From Benincasa hispida (Eukaryota > Streptophyta > Magnoliopsida > Cucurbitales > Cucurbitaceae): a stretch of 64,000 nucleotides of DNA. The stretch covers positions 58,447,643-58,511,642 of the forward strand of contig NC_052351.1 of the NCBI RefSeq assembly GCF_009727055.1, given 5' to 3'. The notes beneath the pieces are model-generated. The model was not told the DNA's origin, made no database searches, and saw nothing but the letters and a program-made list of their open reading frames with translations. The translations under genes were made by a program, and so were the position numbers. Below, piece after piece: positions 1-11,352 of the stretch (its first letter is position 1; every line of letters starts with the position of its first letter).

Positions 1-2640
1 AATGATGATAATTCTGTGATTTGAATTTAAAATCAGTGGTATTTATAGAGTATACCAGCTGACCGTTTTACAAAGTTAGTTATAAACAAAAAAAATTTGA
101 GGTATTTGAGTCAAAGCTTCTTCAATATGCTTACTTGCTTGCTTGAATTGAGTTGTTTGTGTTTGTGTTTTAAACTAGTTTTGAACTCCTTCATTCTTGT
201 TCTGGTGAATGAGAAAGCTTTTTTTTTTTATATATATATAATTTAGATATTAAGTAGAGTTCAAACTAAGTGGAGTTCAAACTAGCAAGATGTGTTCCCT
301 TGAAGTGGTAATATTATAAGACATTCTTCTTAAAATCTATTGTTCTAAAGTGATAGGTTAGAATATGTGTTGGAGTGCTCTGACTATCCTATAGTTATGG
401 TAGTCATAACTTAGTTAATGTTTATGTTTCCATGAGTCGTTATGATTTCTATTAGATTTTGTTTTAGTTTATGAGTTTCATTAACTTCTTGTTGAGTCTA
501 TTTCCTTTTATAAGATGAGTTGTTTATAAGTATTTCTTTGGTTATGCATTTTGTCAATGAATTTGGTTTTTTATTATTCTTTCCTCTTAGTTTTGATAAT
601 CTTGTAACTTGCGTTGGTTGATAAGTCGGTTTCCGTTGAGTTCGTTTGTGTTTGTAAGTTTGTAAGTACTTTTGTTTATGTTATGCATTTTTCTAAATGA
701 AAATTGTTGCTATTAGTCTTTTCTCTTAGTTTGATAGGCTTACTTGTTTGGATTTATAAGTAATTGTCCATTGAGTTGTTTATAGTTGTTAGTTATAGAA
801 AAATTTTCAACCATCTAAGGGGTTAGTTATTGCTTATGTTTCCATTAAGTTGTTATGATTTCTATTTGTAGGCGAGGAAAGATTCATAATTAATTAGTTT
901 AAGATATTCTTTATTAGGTAAAAACTAATAAAAGGAACTACATCAATCATGTTTGAGAACTTCCCCACTAAACAAGGCGAACCCCCACAATAGTAATAAA
1001 AATAACTCCGATTAACTATTTAGTAAGCAACCCCAAGAAAGCTAAATAGATTTGGCTTGAAAAATTGATCGATAATTAAGAAGAAAGGAGAACTTGTTCC
1101 AAACTTCAAGATTTCAAAATTTCCCCAATCTATTTCCTCAAACTAGATTGAAAGTCCTAAAAATGCATTCTAAACACAAGAATACAAAGAAAAAGCATAA
1201 AGCTTGAGAGAATATCAATTCTACGGAAATTTCATTCAAATTCAAAGTGTTGTTTTCAAATGTGGAGATTACAATCCTATTTAAACTAATTGAATAGACA
1301 CCATGAAAGGATGCAACTTTTCACCTATATTGGCTACATTCATCTAATACCTTTCAACTACTCTAATAAATGTAAATTCATAACATTAGTTAACTACATA
1401 GGACGTTAATAATGTAAATGAATCTGAATTTTTAGATTTATGATGGCTTTTGGACAACCAAATAACTCTTGGAGCTTCAATGGTTGCAACTCTTAATCAT
1501 TGGCTGGAAACTCATCTTCAAAGCAAGCATTTAATCATTCTATAAGTCTTTTAACTCTAGCTCCTCATTGGTTTTTGGGGCAAATGATTGTCTTATGATT
1601 AGATTGACTTGGAAAGCACTCCCATAGATTTTCAGCATGAGCTTCGATTGAGCAAGATTAAGCTTGTTGAGCTTCATTTTTCTCTTGTAAAACTTCATGT
1701 TCTTCTATGATGGTTAGCTTCTTATCAAAAACTCTCTTTAGATCCTTGCAAACTGAATTAATATGCTATAAAGTAGTATATATTCTTGGAAAACTCTTTT
1801 CATAGTTCAAGACTAGCTAGTTCAGTGTTTGAATTAATTTGTAAGTTATGGTTAAGGTAAAAACATCTCCCTTGAAAATTATTGTAGTTTAATCAAGATT
1901 ATTGGACTAAGTTCTAAACTATATTGGAATAGAGATTTGTGTTTGAGTTCTGACTAATTTTATTTGCTTTATAATTGTTCCTAACACTTGAAGCTTCTGT
2001 TTGAAGCTTTGGATTCGTTTCAGACATATTCAGATACTTTTAGCTAGGTCCCAAATCAATTTTTATAAGTTTTCCAAGTGAATTTTTTGTTGAGTTTGTT
2101 TATAGTTTCCATTGAGTTGTATGTGTTTATAAGTTTTTTGGTTTATGTTAATATATTTTACAAAATTCTAGTTTGTTGTGTTTTCTATTAAGTTGAAGAG
2201 AATCATTAACTTGTTGAGTTTATGTTAAATCATTTATGTGTGCCTTTTATGTTTATGTTTATGAATTTTGCCAAATGAATTTGGTATTTATTAGTCTTTC
2301 GTCTTAGTTTGAAAACGTTCAGGACGGAAGTAGGAAGATTGTTGAGTTTAAGTTGGGTGTGGTGATGCCGACGACTTCAATAGAAAAAAGCTAGGTGTGG
2401 TAAGCAGATGATGGGACTTCTTGAAGTATTTAAGCTAAAAAAGACAATTATTTAGGATCAACAAGTAATTTTAAGGCTTTAGACTTGTACTTATTGTAGT
2501 TGACTATAGCTTATGGAGGGACGAATAACTATATTACTTTTCTTTAAGTGAAAGAGCTAATTGTTTTGTTTGTTGAAAGTTGTGAATACAAATATCTTAT
2601 TACTTTTATTATATCCATATAAATATTTGTAAGCCAACCT
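1..2640. other. AT-rich intergenic DNA, no gene seen
   Basis: I see no convincing coding region, RNA gene or paired repeat boundary here. The stretch is AT-rich, and phrases such as 'gagttgtttgtgtttgtaag' recur loosely between 130 and 2230, which suggests old degraded repeat DNA. It may belong to the body of the CACTA-like element whose end lies at 2711, but nothing in it reads as transposase. Confidence 0.5.
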
Positions 2641-2711
2641 TCTTCAATGTCGGTTAGTAACCCTATAATGTTGGTTTCCGACTGACATCATAGCTCAGTT
2701 TTGTACTAGTG
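2641..2711. mobile_element. CACTA-like element, one terminus
   Basis: The sequence ends in TTTTGTACTAGTG, the reverse complement of a CACTAGTACAAAA-type end typical of CACTA (En/Spm-like) DNA transposons. Just inside the end are short subterminal motifs (GTCGGTTAGTAAC, GGTTTCCGACTGACATC), also typical of this superfamily. The opposite end and a transposase were not found, so this is either one end of an element extending to the left or a remnant. Confidence 0.42.
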
Positions 2712-2799
2712 ATAACAGGTTTATATATTAAATTGAATAGTATTTTTTAAATTAATGAATTACTTTTACCCGCGCTTACATATATTTCAAAAGATACTT

Positions 2800-3128
2800 G
2801 CAATGACCATTGATCCACATTTAGCAATCTTATATGTTGCTAAAACTTAACTTTTAGAGATGAATTTTCAATGTCACTATATAACACAAATAGTGACAAA
2901 TAGCGAAAAAACATGTGTTGCTAAAAGTACACTTTTAGTAACGCATTAGCGTTAGTAAAAGTCACGTTTTGACGACGCGTAGCGAGTATGTCACTAAAAC
3001 TTGTGACTACGCGGCTACCACGACATTCACAGCGACGCACCTCTACGCGTTGCTAATACTTTTAGCGACATTTTTTTGCTTTTAGCAACACGTCTTACTC
3101 ATGACTAAAAGCTATTTTTTTTGTAGTG
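2800..3128. mobile_element. CACTA-like element, second unrelated terminus
   Basis: This block ends in TTTTTTTTGTAGTG, the complement of a CACTACAAAAAA-type terminus. The 250 bases before it are dense in direct and inverted short motifs (TTTTAGCGACA, TTGCTAAAAG, AGCAACACG, GCGTAGCG). Such subterminal repeats are transposase-binding arrays in known CACTA elements. The repeat vocabulary differs from that of the end at 2711, so it is a different family. No matching left end is visible. Confidence 0.45.
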
Positions 3129-4754
3129 TTAGCAACTTCTCTCGTGCCTTTGGTGATCTTGGAAGATCTAACTTACTTATTCCAATGCCTATACAACTTT
3201 TATCTACTTCAAGTGAGATTATATCCATTTTTCAATCAAATTAATGGATTTTCTAGATTATGTTTTCAACTTGGCACAAAATCAAAATCTCTTAAGTTTT
3301 GCTAACACTTTCAATGGTTGACCTTTTTACTCATAAAGCTTTAATTTTTCCACTTCAACAACAAATATTACTACTAATAACTCCACTTTAGATTCTCTCT
3401 CCTTAAGCTGTTATTTTGGAAGAAGATTCACACACCAAAGTTGAGCTTCACTACCAACACTATCAATACATAATAAGATCAAAGTTCCAAATGATAACGA
3501 GAGATTCCCTATACCAAAAACTAATATCTTGTAACCTCTCCTATCATGTGTTAAAATTTAAACCATACTTAAATACTTGGTGTTTTGAATACATTTATTT
3601 CCTTTATCTTCTCGAAACAATAAACATTTCTCAAATACTTTTATTTTCCTTACCCTTATTTTATGTAAAACCATTAATCCAAGCTGCTCTTCTCCACTTT
3701 CCTAGTGAAACATATCTGTACCAAAATATGTAACTATTTATAACCCCTTTATGATCTACAATTAAATTCTTAAATTCAACTTTTAGCAAGGTATTATTCA
3801 CAAGTTGATATCACTTTTAACTCCAAATACCTAACCTTCCTCTTGGAATCAATTAACTTAACTTGAGTTTGTCCATTGCAACAAAGACATAAACTAGACC
3901 CAAGTAATCGTGAATACTATTTCAATCCAACCACTTGTTTTCCCCTTATTTTAAGCCAATCTTAATTCCAATCATCTTCAGTTCCTTGCCAAAATCATCG
4001 TACCAAGGTCCTATAAAGAGTCTTTCATATTATCACTTATACACCTACTAGAATTTTTTTTCCTCTTTAGACACGTTACATGAACAAGAAACTACGCCCT
4101 ACTCAATCCACCAATATGCAATACTACAAAAATGATCATGACCTATTAATCATTTCAAAATTTCTCTTCAAACATTTTGACTTTAATATCTAGTAACCTT
4201 TAATAGAGCTATAATCTCTTGTTCTTCTCTTTCATATTTATAAAACTACTTTAACCTTATAATTGAGTGTGTGCCTTATGAGGGGGATTTATTCGTTCTA
4301 CGCCATCTTCATTACCTAATGCAAAACATAACACCTTTCCTTACTGAATTCTCAACTAGACTACTTTATTCTCTAGCTTAGACAAATACATCTTTTACTA
4401 TCTATACTATCATATCATAACACTACATAGTTTAATCAAGTTTAAAGATCTTTGAATTATTTATTCTTTCTTAGCAATCCTTTCATAAGATAAAATGGTG
4501 TAAAGTAACTTTTCACATCCATCTATTTCTTTTAAGTCATAACTAAATAACCTTCTCATACTAACTTCTATAAAGACATTAACCAAGCAGTAGAACATAA
4601 CTTGTGATATTAAACTGAACAAATACTTTCATGTAAAAGTTTTCATACTACATTTACTGCTCAGACGTACCTAGCGATGACGAAAAATCTATTAATGAGA
4701 CATGGGGGCATTCTGGACTTACGATCTAAGCCAGTCTACATAACTTATAACTTA
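3129..4754. other. Non-coding stretch, probable internal part of a minus-strand LTR element
   Basis: There are no conserved protein motifs in any frame. Its right edge abuts a primer-site complement and LTR, so by position it would be internal sequence of a minus-strand, non-autonomous LTR element (LARD-like). That is inference. A 105-residue open frame at 3416-3733 has no recognisable domain and looks like chance. Confidence 0.3.
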
Positions 4755-4768
4755 GGCTCTAATACCAA
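4755..4768 (-). promoter_or_regulatory. Retrotransposon primer-binding site (tRNA-iMet type, one mismatch)
   Basis: On the minus strand this reads TTGGTATTAGAGCC. Plant retroelements primed by initiator tRNA-Met carry TGGTATCAGAGC here, so this is that site with one substitution. It lies directly beside the TG end of the LTR at 4770, as expected for a minus-strand element. Confidence 0.55.
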
Positions 4769-4769
4769 C

Positions 4770-5926
4770 TGTAACGATCTGACTTTCTAGATGGGCAAAG
4801 GACCGTTAATACATGCATGCATATAACTCAAAACGACTTTTTTTTCGCAAAATCTTACTAAAACCAATAAAATTTCATAAAATAAATTTCTAATACAAAA
4901 TCTCAAAGAATATATTTTCACTATTCGAGGTACCCCTAAATTCAATTGGAAAACAAAATTAAATAAATATTCCAATCAAGAATTTAAATGTTTAACTTCT
5001 AAATTAAAACATGAAAACATGAGAAAAATAAAACATAAGCAAAATTGTTTGACAAGTCCCAGAGGCTCAGTCACGAATTCTTCTTGTTATTCGCTGTTTT
5101 GTCCTTTATTTACCAGAAAAAAAATGTAGATAAAAGAGTGAGTATAAAAAATACCAAGTAAGTGACCCACTACTGGGCCCACTAGGTGTACATGTTAGCT
5201 TTCTATCAAGACAAAGGTGTGCATCCCGTACATAGGCATAGACATAAGCATACGCATAAGGGATGAACCCGAAGGCATACTTTCAAAGTCCAAAGAGTCA
5301 CAAAATCATAAGAATAGGCGGCGATCCTATAAGGATGCCGAAACATACACGGGGGTGTACAAAGTCCAATAGAAGTCCTAACAGTCACCATCAGTTTATC
5401 ATGCAACATACAACCTCCAAATTCATATCAAACCATAACATAGTAAAACATAGTTATATAACTCATGAGTTTCTAAAACAGTCTCAACAGACATCCATCA
5501 GTCAATCATAGCAAAACATTCCATCACAATAGAAACATACTTTCAATGTATTCACAATCTTCACATCAACTTGGGGTTCGAGGGCAAACCGGTAGTAAAT
5601 CACTTATATCAAATTCAAGCACAAATATCTATCCAAGCAAGCAAATCCTTCTGGTTTCCACAATTTTTGAATTAAATCATAGGACAATAACCAAAATTAA
5701 TTTAAACCTTTAGGCCTAAATTGATTCATCAATTTATCCAAATCGAATAAACTTACCCAAAGTTTGTTGGTCCAAACATCACCTCAAACTACAAAATCAA
5801 TACGACCCAACAACTCTAGTGCCAAAATCAACCTTTAATTTCAATGGAAAACAAATTTGACCCTTCAAATCCAACCTTCTATATTACAATTAAATCAATA
5901 ATCAAATCGATACTTAGTGGGTAACA
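4770..5926 (-). mobile_element. 5' LTR of a minus-strand LTR retrotransposon
   Basis: The plus-strand block begins TGTAACGATC next to the primer-site complement and can be closed at GGGTAACA, giving a 1,157-bp LTR with TGTTAC...GTTACA termini. The left boundary is well supported by the primer site. The right boundary is inferred from the terminal inverted TGTTAC and from the next element starting 8 bases later. No internal gag or pol is recognisable, so the element is non-autonomous or decayed. Confidence 0.5.
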
Positions 5927-5933
5927 AAAGATT

Positions 5934-6850
5934 TGTTGGGAATATCCTAAAACATTAAACAAATTCTATTCATAATAAAATTATTATTGAATCTCTTTCA
6001 ATAAAGGTGTTAATGAATTGCATTCATTCATAAATCCAATAAATGAACCCAAGGCTATAACATGAATACTTAAACTCTATGTAGAGACATAAAAGATTAT
6101 CATGTTTTAGTATATAGCCAAAAATGTCTATAAGTATATGGATAAGGTTGGGCACCTTATCCTGGGGACACCATGAATGTAGCCCACTTTGTATATTAAT
6201 ACAAACAATGTGATCCAAAGTCGTACATGTGGAGACATGCGAGTGAAGGCATCCTATGCAAAAGACGTTTGCATAAGACCGGACTACGAAATAGTCACTT
6301 TTCTTTATAATGTCCATTAACTGTTAAAATTGAAAATTTCAATTTGATGTCCTAAGGTAACTTGATCTTAATCCTAAGCTAACTATGAACTCCTGTTTTA
6401 TTCGGGATTATCCTTTAATCTACATAGGTGAGAGTGGTTCAATATCACTGCTTAATAAGCCTTCCATTTTAGGGGTAAGATCGGATAGATAGCTGGGAAC
6501 ATAGTCTTGCAAGACAGAATTCACTCCTACCCATCTTAGGGTCAATAGATGGTTGTTTCCTTAAGTACTGACTCTTGGTCTTGAACAAAGGGGCCCCACC
6601 CTCTCGTGGTTGAAAGGGATCCGGTTTATTTATTGGACTATAAACTAATTGTTCAATAGAGGATCGGTGGAGACTTAAGAAGCAAGATATATTACAGGGA
6701 TAAAATAGTAATTTTGGTCTAGCTATAAATTTGAACGACCAATGAAGGATCGGTTTACTAATTATGGTTAAATTAAGTGGACAGAAATATATCTATAATA
6801 AGGAGAGTGAAACTACTGAGTGATAGTGGCATGTCTTGGTAGTTAACAAT
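5934..6850 (+). mobile_element. Copia-type LTR (family LTR-Y), partial copy 1
   Basis: It starts TGTTGGGAATATCC, the same start as the minus-strand LTR ending at 60794. It is colinear with that LTR and with the one at 54710-56458 through shared blocks such as 'GGATAAGGTTGGGCACCTTATC' cores and the 'GGTGAGAGTGG' region. It breaks off after GTTAACA near 6850, where the related copy at 12070 continues. The 3' third of the LTR is therefore missing. Confidence 0.6.
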
Positions 6851-6973
6851 ATATGATATTTTATTCGTTTTGTCTATAAAATATGAGATATTTTATTTGC
6901 ATTAACCACAAATCAATAAACTAACATCCAAGGTTATCATTGCAACTTAAACATGTACACAGAGACATACAGG
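6850..6973 (+). mobile_element. LTR-Y copy 2, left fragment, cut by the palindromic element
   Basis: A second LTR-Y sequence follows directly. The segment around 6911-6973 matches 6035-6100 of copy 1 in order ('ATCAATAAA', 'CCAAGGTTAT', 'AGAGACATA'). It is interrupted at 6973 and resumes at 11353. The start of this copy is degraded, so its 5' boundary is approximate. Confidence 0.5.
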
Positions 6974-9120
6974 TGATGACGTGTAGAAATGTATGTCATC
7001 TTAGGCCTTTTATATAAGAATTATGAGGGATGTTAAGCAGAATATGCGGAAATTATGTTAGGAATTCATGAGAAAATGAGTTTGCATTATTCAGCATTGA
7101 GAATCTTGGCTAACCAATTATTATGTGATATTATGTGTTCAATTGTCTATTTTTGTAGCTAACGCAGGAAATGGATGCAAACACAGAAGTCAGACTCCTG
7201 CATAGACGACCGCATGCGGAGAAACTCTCCATCGCAAAGGCGAACGCATTCGAACAACGCATGGGTGTTGCGGTAATCAGCCTCATGCGTCCATCGCATA
7301 GGATTTGCAATCGTCAAGCGATTACGATCATCGTGTAAAAGTTGCGATATTAAGCGAATGCGGTCACTGCATGATTGCGGCTACACGATAACGCATAATA
7401 GAGGGATCAACGCAAGGTTGGTGGAATGAACGCATCAATGCATACCTCGGAAAAATCAAAAGATGATGTTGACATCTCACCTACCACATCGTTAGTAGCA
7501 GAGATTCAGAAAGGACTAATGCGCCATGAATGTCAGAATCAAAGCAGTCCATTAATGCTGTCGGCGTTCCAAGCTCTATATAAAGAAGCCGATGAGTAGA
7601 ATTTCAACTTATACAGGGTTTTCGCCTGAGGTTCGCCTTAGGGCGGATCCCAAGGTTATGCCTGCCGATCCAGGGGACTAATTCGTGAGAAGAAAGCTTG
7701 AGAGTTCCTTATCTCCTTCCTCCATTCCGAGTGACGACCGGAGTCTTCAACTGGAGTTAGATCTCGAGAGAGTCAGCTCCACTGCCTTTCCATGGCCCAC
7801 GCGCAGCCTTGACACACATCTGCTGGAAGCAAGACATTGCTTTCAGCTGGTCATTTTATTTTTCTCTTCTTTTCTTATATTGTATTTTATTACATTTTAG
7901 GATTAAGGAATTAATACCATTAGTGTTCAATGCATTTCATGTTTTCCTTCGATTCCATCTCCATCTTTCTTTACTTAGCATCTTTAACTTTCATTGCATC
8001 ACTTAGTGAGATTGCTAGAGTATCACATATTTAGTCATGTGATTAGGGATATGAAACATGTAGCAAACCACCGAGAGATGTGCATTGTCGTGAGTGTGTG
8101 AGGAACCTTATTTGCTTAGTGTGAAGCTGTAGCAACGCCTGTCTAATAGGCGGATGCAATGCTTATCTATGAGTAAAGTTAGCAACAAACTAACTACTTG
8201 GAGGGTAAGTGGTTGGTTGCATTAGCAATGTAAGCAAGTATTCACTAGAGATAGGAATAATCTTACGTCAGCCAAGTTTATGCGGTTACCTGTCTTATGA
8301 GCACATCATTCATCATTTAGGCATACTTGAGAGAATAGTTCTCTAAAATCCAAACTCTAAGACTCGAGAGAGCGGATTGGAACGCCATTAAGCAAAGAAT
8401 GGGGAACTTAGAGATAAGGCTCCATTTGCTATCACAACAACGTATGTTACCCTACGAATAGGATATTGCATGCGTCCAGAAGTAGGATATGGTGGTATGC
8501 GGCTATCATGCTCATGCGGCGAGAGCACGTGAGTGGGTTATGGAGGTTTAGGCAGGCATAGGCTTCCCAACACTATCAACATATATATTGCATGCGTCCT
8601 AGAATTAGGCTCAAGTGTGTGTAGCATGATCGGCATTAGCTTGCGTTGGCTGAGGTTGCCCTTGCGGTCAAGCTTAGTGTTGCAGTGAAGACATCTCCAC
8701 ATTTTATCTATTTTTCCATCCATGTACTTTCTGTCAATAGTTGTTGTGTCTCTACCTTTCATTCATATTCTCATTGCATTGTCTGTTAGTTAGGAGTAGA
8801 AGTAGTGTTAGCCTAACAACCTCACCATCATTCTTTTATTCAACCGTCGCATGCACATTGTTGCATATATCTAGTCACAAGTATCTGAGTTCGACCTTGG
8901 ATCACCCGAGAAACTTACGTTCGCGTTATACTTGGCGTGAGCGCAAGAAAACTTGTGACAGGAATGCATGGTCATCGTATACATTTGTTAACGCATATTG
9001 TAAGACTAACGCATGACCACCGACGCATGATAATCAACGCATACATTAAGAACATGCATCGCATATTGCATTCATATAATTTTAGTTGTCAAGTAATTGA
9101 CATCTAATTTTTCGTAACCA
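6974..9120 (+). repeat. Left arm of the 4.4-kb inverted repeat (LTR-like, plus orientation)
   Basis: An LTR-like unit of about 2.15 kb. It begins TGATGACGTGTAGAAATG, comparable to the TAATAACTTGTAGAAATA start of the solo LTR at 33107. It contains a TATATAAA box at 7577-7584 and ends in a TAATTGACATC...CGTAACC segment that pairs with 9234-9274. Confidence 0.8.
7577..7584 (+). promoter_or_regulatory. TATA box in the left LTR-like arm
   Basis: TATATAAA occurs about 600 bp inside the arm, followed by a GC-richer leader. Position and context fit an LTR U3 promoter reading rightward toward the centre of the palindrome. No transcription evidence is available from sequence alone. Confidence 0.45.
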
Positions 9121-9233
9121 AAACGAAGGTAAGCCAAAAAGTAATTTTAGTTGGCAAGCAAAGACGAAGGTAAGTCACCAGGATCAACGCATAAGCGCAA
9201 CTCCTCTGTCGGGCACAAGCCAAATAAAGCTTG
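9121..9233. other. Central spacer of the palindrome
   Basis: These 113 bases do not pair with each other. They contain a partial direct repeat (CGAAGGTAAG at about 9124 and 9165). No primer-binding site of the TGGCGCC or TGGTATCAGAG type is visible, so this does not look like a normal retroelement interior. Confidence 0.6.
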
Positions 9234-11352
9234 GTTACGGAAAATTAGATGTCAATTACTTGACAACTAAAATTACGTGAACGCAATATGCGATGCATGT
9301 TCTTAATGTATGCGTTGATTATCATGCATCGGTGGTCATGCGTTAGACTTACAATATGCATTAACAAATGTATGCGATGACGATGCGTTCCTGTCACAAG
9401 TTTTCTTGCACTCACGCTAAGTATAACGCGAATGCAAGTTTCTCGGGTGATCCGAGGTCGAACTCAGGGACTTGTGACTAGATATATGCGACAATGTGCA
9501 TGCGACGGTTGAATAAAAGAATGATGGTGGGGTTGTTAGGCTAACACTACTCCTACTCCTAACTAACAGACAATGCAATGAGAATATGAATGAAAGGTAG
9601 AGACACGACAACTATTGACAGGAAGTACATGGATGGAAAAATAGATAAAATGTGGAGATGTCTTCACTGCAACACTGAGCTTGCCGCAAGGGCAACCTCA
9701 GCCAACGCAAGCTATGCGATCATGTTACATACACTTGAGCCTAATTCTAGGACGCATGCAATATATATATGATAGTGTTGGGAAGCCTATGTCTGCCTAA
9801 ACCTCCATAACCCGCTCACGTGCTCTCGTCGCATGAGCATGATAGTCGCATACCACTGTATCCTACTTCTGGATGCATGCAATATCCTATCCATAGGGTG
9901 CATACGTTGTGTGATAGCAAACGGAGCTTATCTCTAAGTTCCCCATTGTTGCTTATGCATTCCAATCCGCTCTCTCGAGTCTTAGATTTGGATTTTAGAC
10001 TACTCTCTCAAGTATGCCTAAATGATGAATAATGTGCTCATAAGACAAGGTAACCGCATAAACTTGGCTGACGTAAGATTATTCCTATCTCTAGTGAATA
10101 CTTGCTTACATTGCATAATGCGACCAACCACTTACCCTCCCGGGTAGTTAGTTGTTGCTAACTTTACTCATAGACAAGCGTTTGCACCCCTATAGTCAGG
10201 CGTTGCTACAGCTCACACTAAGAAAATAAGGTCCTCACACACTCACGCAATGTACATCTCTAGTGGTTGCTCATGCTCATATCCCTAATCCACATGACTA
10301 ATATGCGATACTCTAGCAATCTCACTAAGTGATGCAATGAAAGTTAAGATGTTAAGTAAAGAAGATGGAGATGGAATCGAATGAAACATAGAAATGCATT
10401 GATCACATAATGTATTAATTCTTAATCCTAAAATGTAATAACAATATAATATAAGAAAAGAAGAGAAAATGAAATGACCAGCTGGAAGCAATGTCTTGCT
10501 TCCAACAGATGGTTGTCAAGGCTGCCGGTGGTGCCATGGAAGGGCAGTGGAGCTGACTCTTCGAGATCTAACTCCAGTCGAAGGCTCCTGTCGTCACTCG
10601 GAATGGAGGAAGGAGATGAGGAACTCTCAAGCTTTCTTCTCACGCATTAGTCTGGATCGCAAAGATAACCTAGATCCGCCCTAAGGCGAACCTCAGGCGG
10701 AAACCTTGGATAAGTTGAAATTCTACTCATCGGCTTCTTTATATAGAGCTTGGATCGCCGACAGTATTAATGGACTGCTTTGATTCTGACATTCGCGGCG
10801 CATTAGTCCTTTCTGAATCTCTACTACTACTACGAGTGGTGGTAGGTGAGATGTCAACATCATCTTTTGATTTTTTCGAGGTATGCATTGATGCGTTCAT
10901 TCCACCAACCTTGCGTTGATCCCTCTATTATTATATTATCGTGTAGCCGCAATCATGCAGTGACCGCATTCGCTTAATACTGCAACTCTTTACACGATGA
11001 TCGCAATCGCTTGACGATCGCAACTCCTATGCGATGACGCATGAGGCTGATTACCGCAACACCCATGTGTTGATCGAATGCATTCGCCTTTGCGATGGAG
11101 AGTTTTCTTTGCATGCGATCGTCTATGCAGTAGTCCTGCTTTCGCGTTTCCGTCCACTTCCTGCATTAGCTAAAAAATAGACAATTGAACGCATAATATC
11201 ACATAATAATGGGTTAGCCAAGATTCTCAATACTGAACAACGCAAACTCATTTTCTCATGAATTCCTAACATAATTGTCGCATATTCTGCTTAACAGCCC
11301 TCATAATTCTAAATAAAAGGCCTAAGATGACATGCATTTTTGCACGTCTTCA
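9234..11352 (-). repeat. Right arm of the 4.4-kb inverted repeat (LTR-like, minus orientation)
   Basis: Reverse complement of the left arm with substitutions and small indels throughout. On the minus strand it begins TGAAGACGTGC at 11352. It has its own TATA box at 10738-10745 reading leftward. Divergence between the arms means they have not been recently homogenised. Confidence 0.8.
10738..10745 (-). promoter_or_regulatory. TATA box in the right LTR-like arm
   Basis: On the minus strand this reads TATATAAA, the mirror of 7577-7584. The two promoters therefore point at each other across the palindrome. Confidence 0.45.

Larger units (their letters stand above)
6974..11352. mobile_element. 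4.4-kb palindromic element made of two inverted LTR-like arms
   Basis: The left arm (6974-9120) and right arm (9234-11352) are reverse complements over their whole length with scattered substitutions, around a 113-bp unpaired centre. The outer ends read TGATGACGTG... and ...GCACGTCTTCA. They are flanked by ACAGG and ATAGG, a 5-bp duplication with one mismatch, inside a continuous LTR-Y sequence. Each arm resembles the 1.93-kb solo LTR at 33107-35038: similar TG start, a TATA box, and a 'TTCGACCTCGGATCAC' type block near the far end. It carries no coding capacity; paired open frames at 7685-7900 and 10428-10643 are mirror images only. It could be a fold-back type element or a replication product of an LTR element. 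The structure is certain; the mechanism is not known. Confidence 0.8.

Noticed and set aside
7685..10643. Matching 71-residue open frames on both strands of the palindrome
   Set aside because: They are the same DNA read in the two inverted arms. Both lie in LTR leader sequence and diverge by frameshift-like changes, so I do not treat them as genes.
6974..11352. Long-TIR Mutator-type element as explanation of the palindrome
   Set aside because: The flanking duplication is 5 bp rather than 9 bp. The ends are TG...CA and the arms match a solo LTR, which favours an LTR origin.
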